Below are positions 63,448 through 64,000 of a stretch of DNA of 64,000 nt, piece after piece. A model generated the notes under the pieces. It did not search any database and was not told where the DNA came from. It saw only the letters and a list, made by a program, of their open reading frames with translations. Location of the stretch: NCBI GenBank assembly GCA_015075425.1, contig JABTUL010000001.1:1116001-1180000 (forward strand). Reading direction: 5' to 3'. The stretch is from Spirochaetales bacterium (lineage in GTDB: Bacteria; Spirochaetota; Leptospiria; Leptospirales; Leptonemataceae). Numbering within the stretch: position 1 is the first letter of the stretch; each line of letters begins with the position of its first letter. The position numbers and the translations under genes are program-made.

Positions 63448-63956
63448 CGCAGGCGTACGGGAGGCAATTCCAGTCGGAGAATGCGGTCCTTAAAAACCAG
63501 GTAGACGATCGTTTCCACTGCTGTTTCCGGAAAGTTTCCCAGCTCAAAACTCAGGTCCACCGTTTGAAACGAATCCACTTTTCCCGGCGAAAGAACGAGT
63601 TCCCTGGCCTCAAGCAATTCCTTTTTGTTGAATATCTCCGTGCGGGCAGAAATAAGTCCCGGTGGTGGAAAGTCCACGGACTTAGCTGACGGGTTACGCA
63701 CGTGCAGATAGAAAGAGCCGCTTTCTCTCAGGCTTGCACTCCATTCAAGGCCGGCGTGGATTTCCGTCGTCCTGGAAGTTGCCTGGCTGCGACTGAAAAA
63801 CCCGTGGTGGTAAAGAATTCCGGTTATGATAAAAATTAAGGTAAGGTCCAGAAAGATGATGAGCGATGTTCTGCTGGCAAAGAACCGGAATTTCTGGACC
63901 GGAGCTACGGCCAGATCGCGCGCCAGCTGTTCCGGAGTTTTATAGTAGTATTTCAT
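63444..63956 (-). CDS. Single-pass membrane protein, unknown
   Basis: 170 residues: cytoplasmic head, one membrane helix (LIIFLDLTLIFIITGILY), and a beta-rich periplasmic domain with an immunoglobulin-like pattern (FYLHVRNPSAKSVDFPPPG). No family known. The ATG overlaps the stop of an upstream gene (ATGA). Confidence 0.6.
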   Translation of the reverse strand: MKYYYKTPEQLARDLAVAPVQKFRFFASRTSLIIFLDLTLIFIITGILYHHGFFSRSQATSRTTEIHAGLEWSASLRESGSFYLHVRNPSAKSVDFPPPGLISARTEIFNKKELLEARELVLSPGKVDSFQTVDLSFELGNFPETAVETIVYLVFKDRILRLELPPVRLR

Positions 63957-64000
63957 TTTTTTCCAGGCGCTCCGGAAATGCGGTTGATGAGTTCTGTTGC
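63953..64000 (-). CDS. 3' end of an upstream gene (partial)
   Basis: On the minus strand a frame open to the window edge encodes ATELINRISGAPGKK and stops at a TGA that overlaps the next ATG by 4 bases. The overlap is like many true pairs in this window. Only 15 residues are visible, so no function can be given. Confidence 0.45.
   Translation of the reverse strand, partial: ATELINRISGAPGKK

Overview
This window looks like one continuous piece of chromosome from a spirochaete of the order Leptospirales, possibly a free-living relative such as Leptonema or Turneriella. That assignment is an inference from gene content. It rests on a complete F-type ATP synthase operon (Treponema and Borrelia use V-type enzymes), several lipoproteins with relaxed spirochaete-style lipoboxes, two FapA/DUF342 proteins, orphan GHKL ATPase proteins, a long signal peptidase I and many divergent two-messenger signalling proteins. 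No phage, insertion sequence, CRISPR array, tRNA or rRNA was seen. Genes are packed tightly, with many 1-4 nt start/stop overlaps and GTG, TTG and even CTG starts. No gene-free stretch exceeds about 135 bases.

Layout. 1-6145: 3' part of a voltage-gated cation channel, an orphan GHKL ATPase, then a surface or envelope acylation island (SGNH lipoprotein, esterase, SGNH-MBOAT fusion). 6207-10205: a cyclase-like protein, a stand-alone S18 gene, a serine-less acetyl-xylan-esterase homologue, two cyclic-nucleotide-binding proteins and a protein with a degenerate SpoIIE-type phosphatase domain. 10210-17294: a DltD-like SGNH protein, a metallo-beta-lactamase-fold hydrolase, an M23 peptidase, poly(A)/CCA polymerase, a two-gene split class II PPK2 and a response regulator. 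17327-24857: cyclophilin, spermidine synthase, argH, aroA and FapA-1. 24991-33003: a zinc-ribbon diguanylate cyclase, Rel/SpoT, a monofunctional transglycosylase, a PilZ protein and an amidase. 33068-43938: a large exported protein, lepB and atpZ-I-B-E-F-H-A-G-D-C. 44023-47538: an acidic repeat protein and a GAF-GAF-degenerate-GGDEF protein, each built on its own short repeated motif. 47553-55076: GIY-YIG, a lipoprotein, thrC, a second orphan ATPase, FapA-2 and cheR. 55069-64000: YicC, gmk, miaA, hfq, an SPFH-like protein, mannose-1-phosphate guanylyltransferase, a very small basic mS38/COX24-like protein with a leader ORF, a GerMN protein, two methyltransferases and a GH1 glycosidase.

How it fits together. 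Housekeeping genes (ATP synthase, Rel, Gmk, MiaA, Hfq, LepB, AroA, ArgH, ThrC) are interleaved with an unusually dense set of signalling genes: one intact and two degenerate GGDEF domains, one PilZ, two cNMP-binding proteins, a cyclase-like fold, a REC protein, two kinase-like ATPases without a phosphoacceptor domain, and CheR. The most interesting unexplained items are the paired short-motif proteins (44023-47538), the orphan ATPase/FapA/CheR module (50346-55076), the cNMP-degenerate phosphatase trio (8295-10205), a channel with a calcium-type selectivity filter, and an amidase that appears to start at CTG.
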